A DNA stretch of 64,000 bases from IMG/VR virus record IMGVR_UViG_3300037225_001477, positions 1 through 64,000 of that record, one strand, 5' to 3'. Made by a program: the position numbers and the translations under genes. Below the pieces are notes generated by a model. The model had not been told where the DNA came from, did no database searches, and was given only the letters and a program-made list of their open reading frames with translations. The stretch is from a virus. This document shows positions 63,830 through 64,000 of the stretch, piece by piece. The first letter of the stretch is position 1, and each line of letters opens with the position of its first letter.

Positions 63830-64000
63830 TTACCCTCCATTTCCTTTATGAGCGCATTAAACTTCTTGTCAATACCGGCATCGGTATCTACTAAGGAGAT
63901 TTCCTTTATCAACTTACAACCCCAATATCCCTGTCCCTCTGGTTTATCAGGCTGATAACGAGTATCACTTCTTTTTTTCTGAAAACCTTCATATATTTCC
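63826..64000 (-). CDS. hypothetical protein, 5' end outside window
   Basis: Frame open to the window edge, reading 'EGFQKKRSDTRYQPDKPEGQ' and 'LVDTDAGIDKKFNALIKEM', ending TGA that overlaps the kinase ATG. Confidence 0.6.
   Translation of the reverse strand, partial: EIYEGFQKKRSDTRYQPDKPEGQGYWGCKLIKEISLVDTDAGIDKKFNALIKEMEGK

Noticed and set aside
1-64000. CRISPR array, integrase, attachment sites, rRNA, insertion sequences.
   Set aside because: No regular direct-repeat array, recombinase motifs or transposase frames were found.
1-64000. Alternative genetic code with recoded stop codons.
   Set aside because: All long genes end normally at TAA, TAG or TGA, with all three used as stops.

Overview
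This window is a piece of a low-GC, double-stranded DNA tailed-bacteriophage genome, probably a large one. It has a terminase large subunit, homing endonucleases of several families, an intein, about 28 tRNA or tRNA-like genes and more than 90 tightly packed protein genes, many under 100 residues. No integrase or lysogeny module was recognised. Almost all protein genes have AGGAG-type ribosome binding sites and standard stop codons. Host-type TTGACA-N17-TATAAT promoters and intrinsic terminators are frequent, so the host is a low-GC bacterium with ordinary sigma70 and Shine-Dalgarno signals; the host genus cannot be read from the sequence.

Layout. 1-6060 (+): hypothetical genes, a GIY-YIG homing endonuclease and a large late-type fusion protein carrying a nucleotidylyltransferase domain. 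6063-15286 (-): small accessory genes, peptide deformylase, KH-like protein, AAA+ ATPase, DUF932-like protein, RtcB RNA ligase, an endonuclease and an acidic probable virion protein. 15438-21924 (+): nuclease-like gene, terL, an ADP-ribosyltransferase-like gene and two partly duplicated neighbours. 21955-31615 (-): coiled-coil protein, three tandem paralogues, an RNA ligase, a primase-like gene, an ADP-ribose-related gene, Nudix, and an N6-adenine methyltransferase next to a probable restriction enzyme. 31630-53454 (-, with two + genes): tRNA genes mixed with nucleotide, NAD/ADP-ribose, phosphatase and exonuclease genes, an intein-containing phosphoesterase and homing endonucleases. 53455-59622: mostly non-coding, with tRNAs, a permuted tRNA and several long structured RNA candidates. 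59623-64000 (-): small conserved phage genes and a P-loop kinase.

The most striking feature is the tRNA set. Four tRNAs (Asn, Lys, Arg, Leu) carry 27-29 nt insertions in the anticodon loop with one conserved hairpin and identical geometry. One tRNA gene is circularly permuted, and the linker joining its halves carries the same hairpin. The window also encodes RtcB, a second RNA ligase with an N-terminal extension, and a receiver-like domain of the class linked to cyclic-phosphate RNA ends. Together these suggest a phage-encoded tRNA splicing and repair pathway. A splicing endonuclease was not identified.

Two promoter classes are visible. Early-type promoters (TTGACA-N17-TATAAT, often TAGTATA) precede accessory genes. 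A motif ACTAATTAT lies 11 nt before the start codon of probable late genes and of most homing endonucleases, and looks like a late promoter producing almost leaderless mRNAs.
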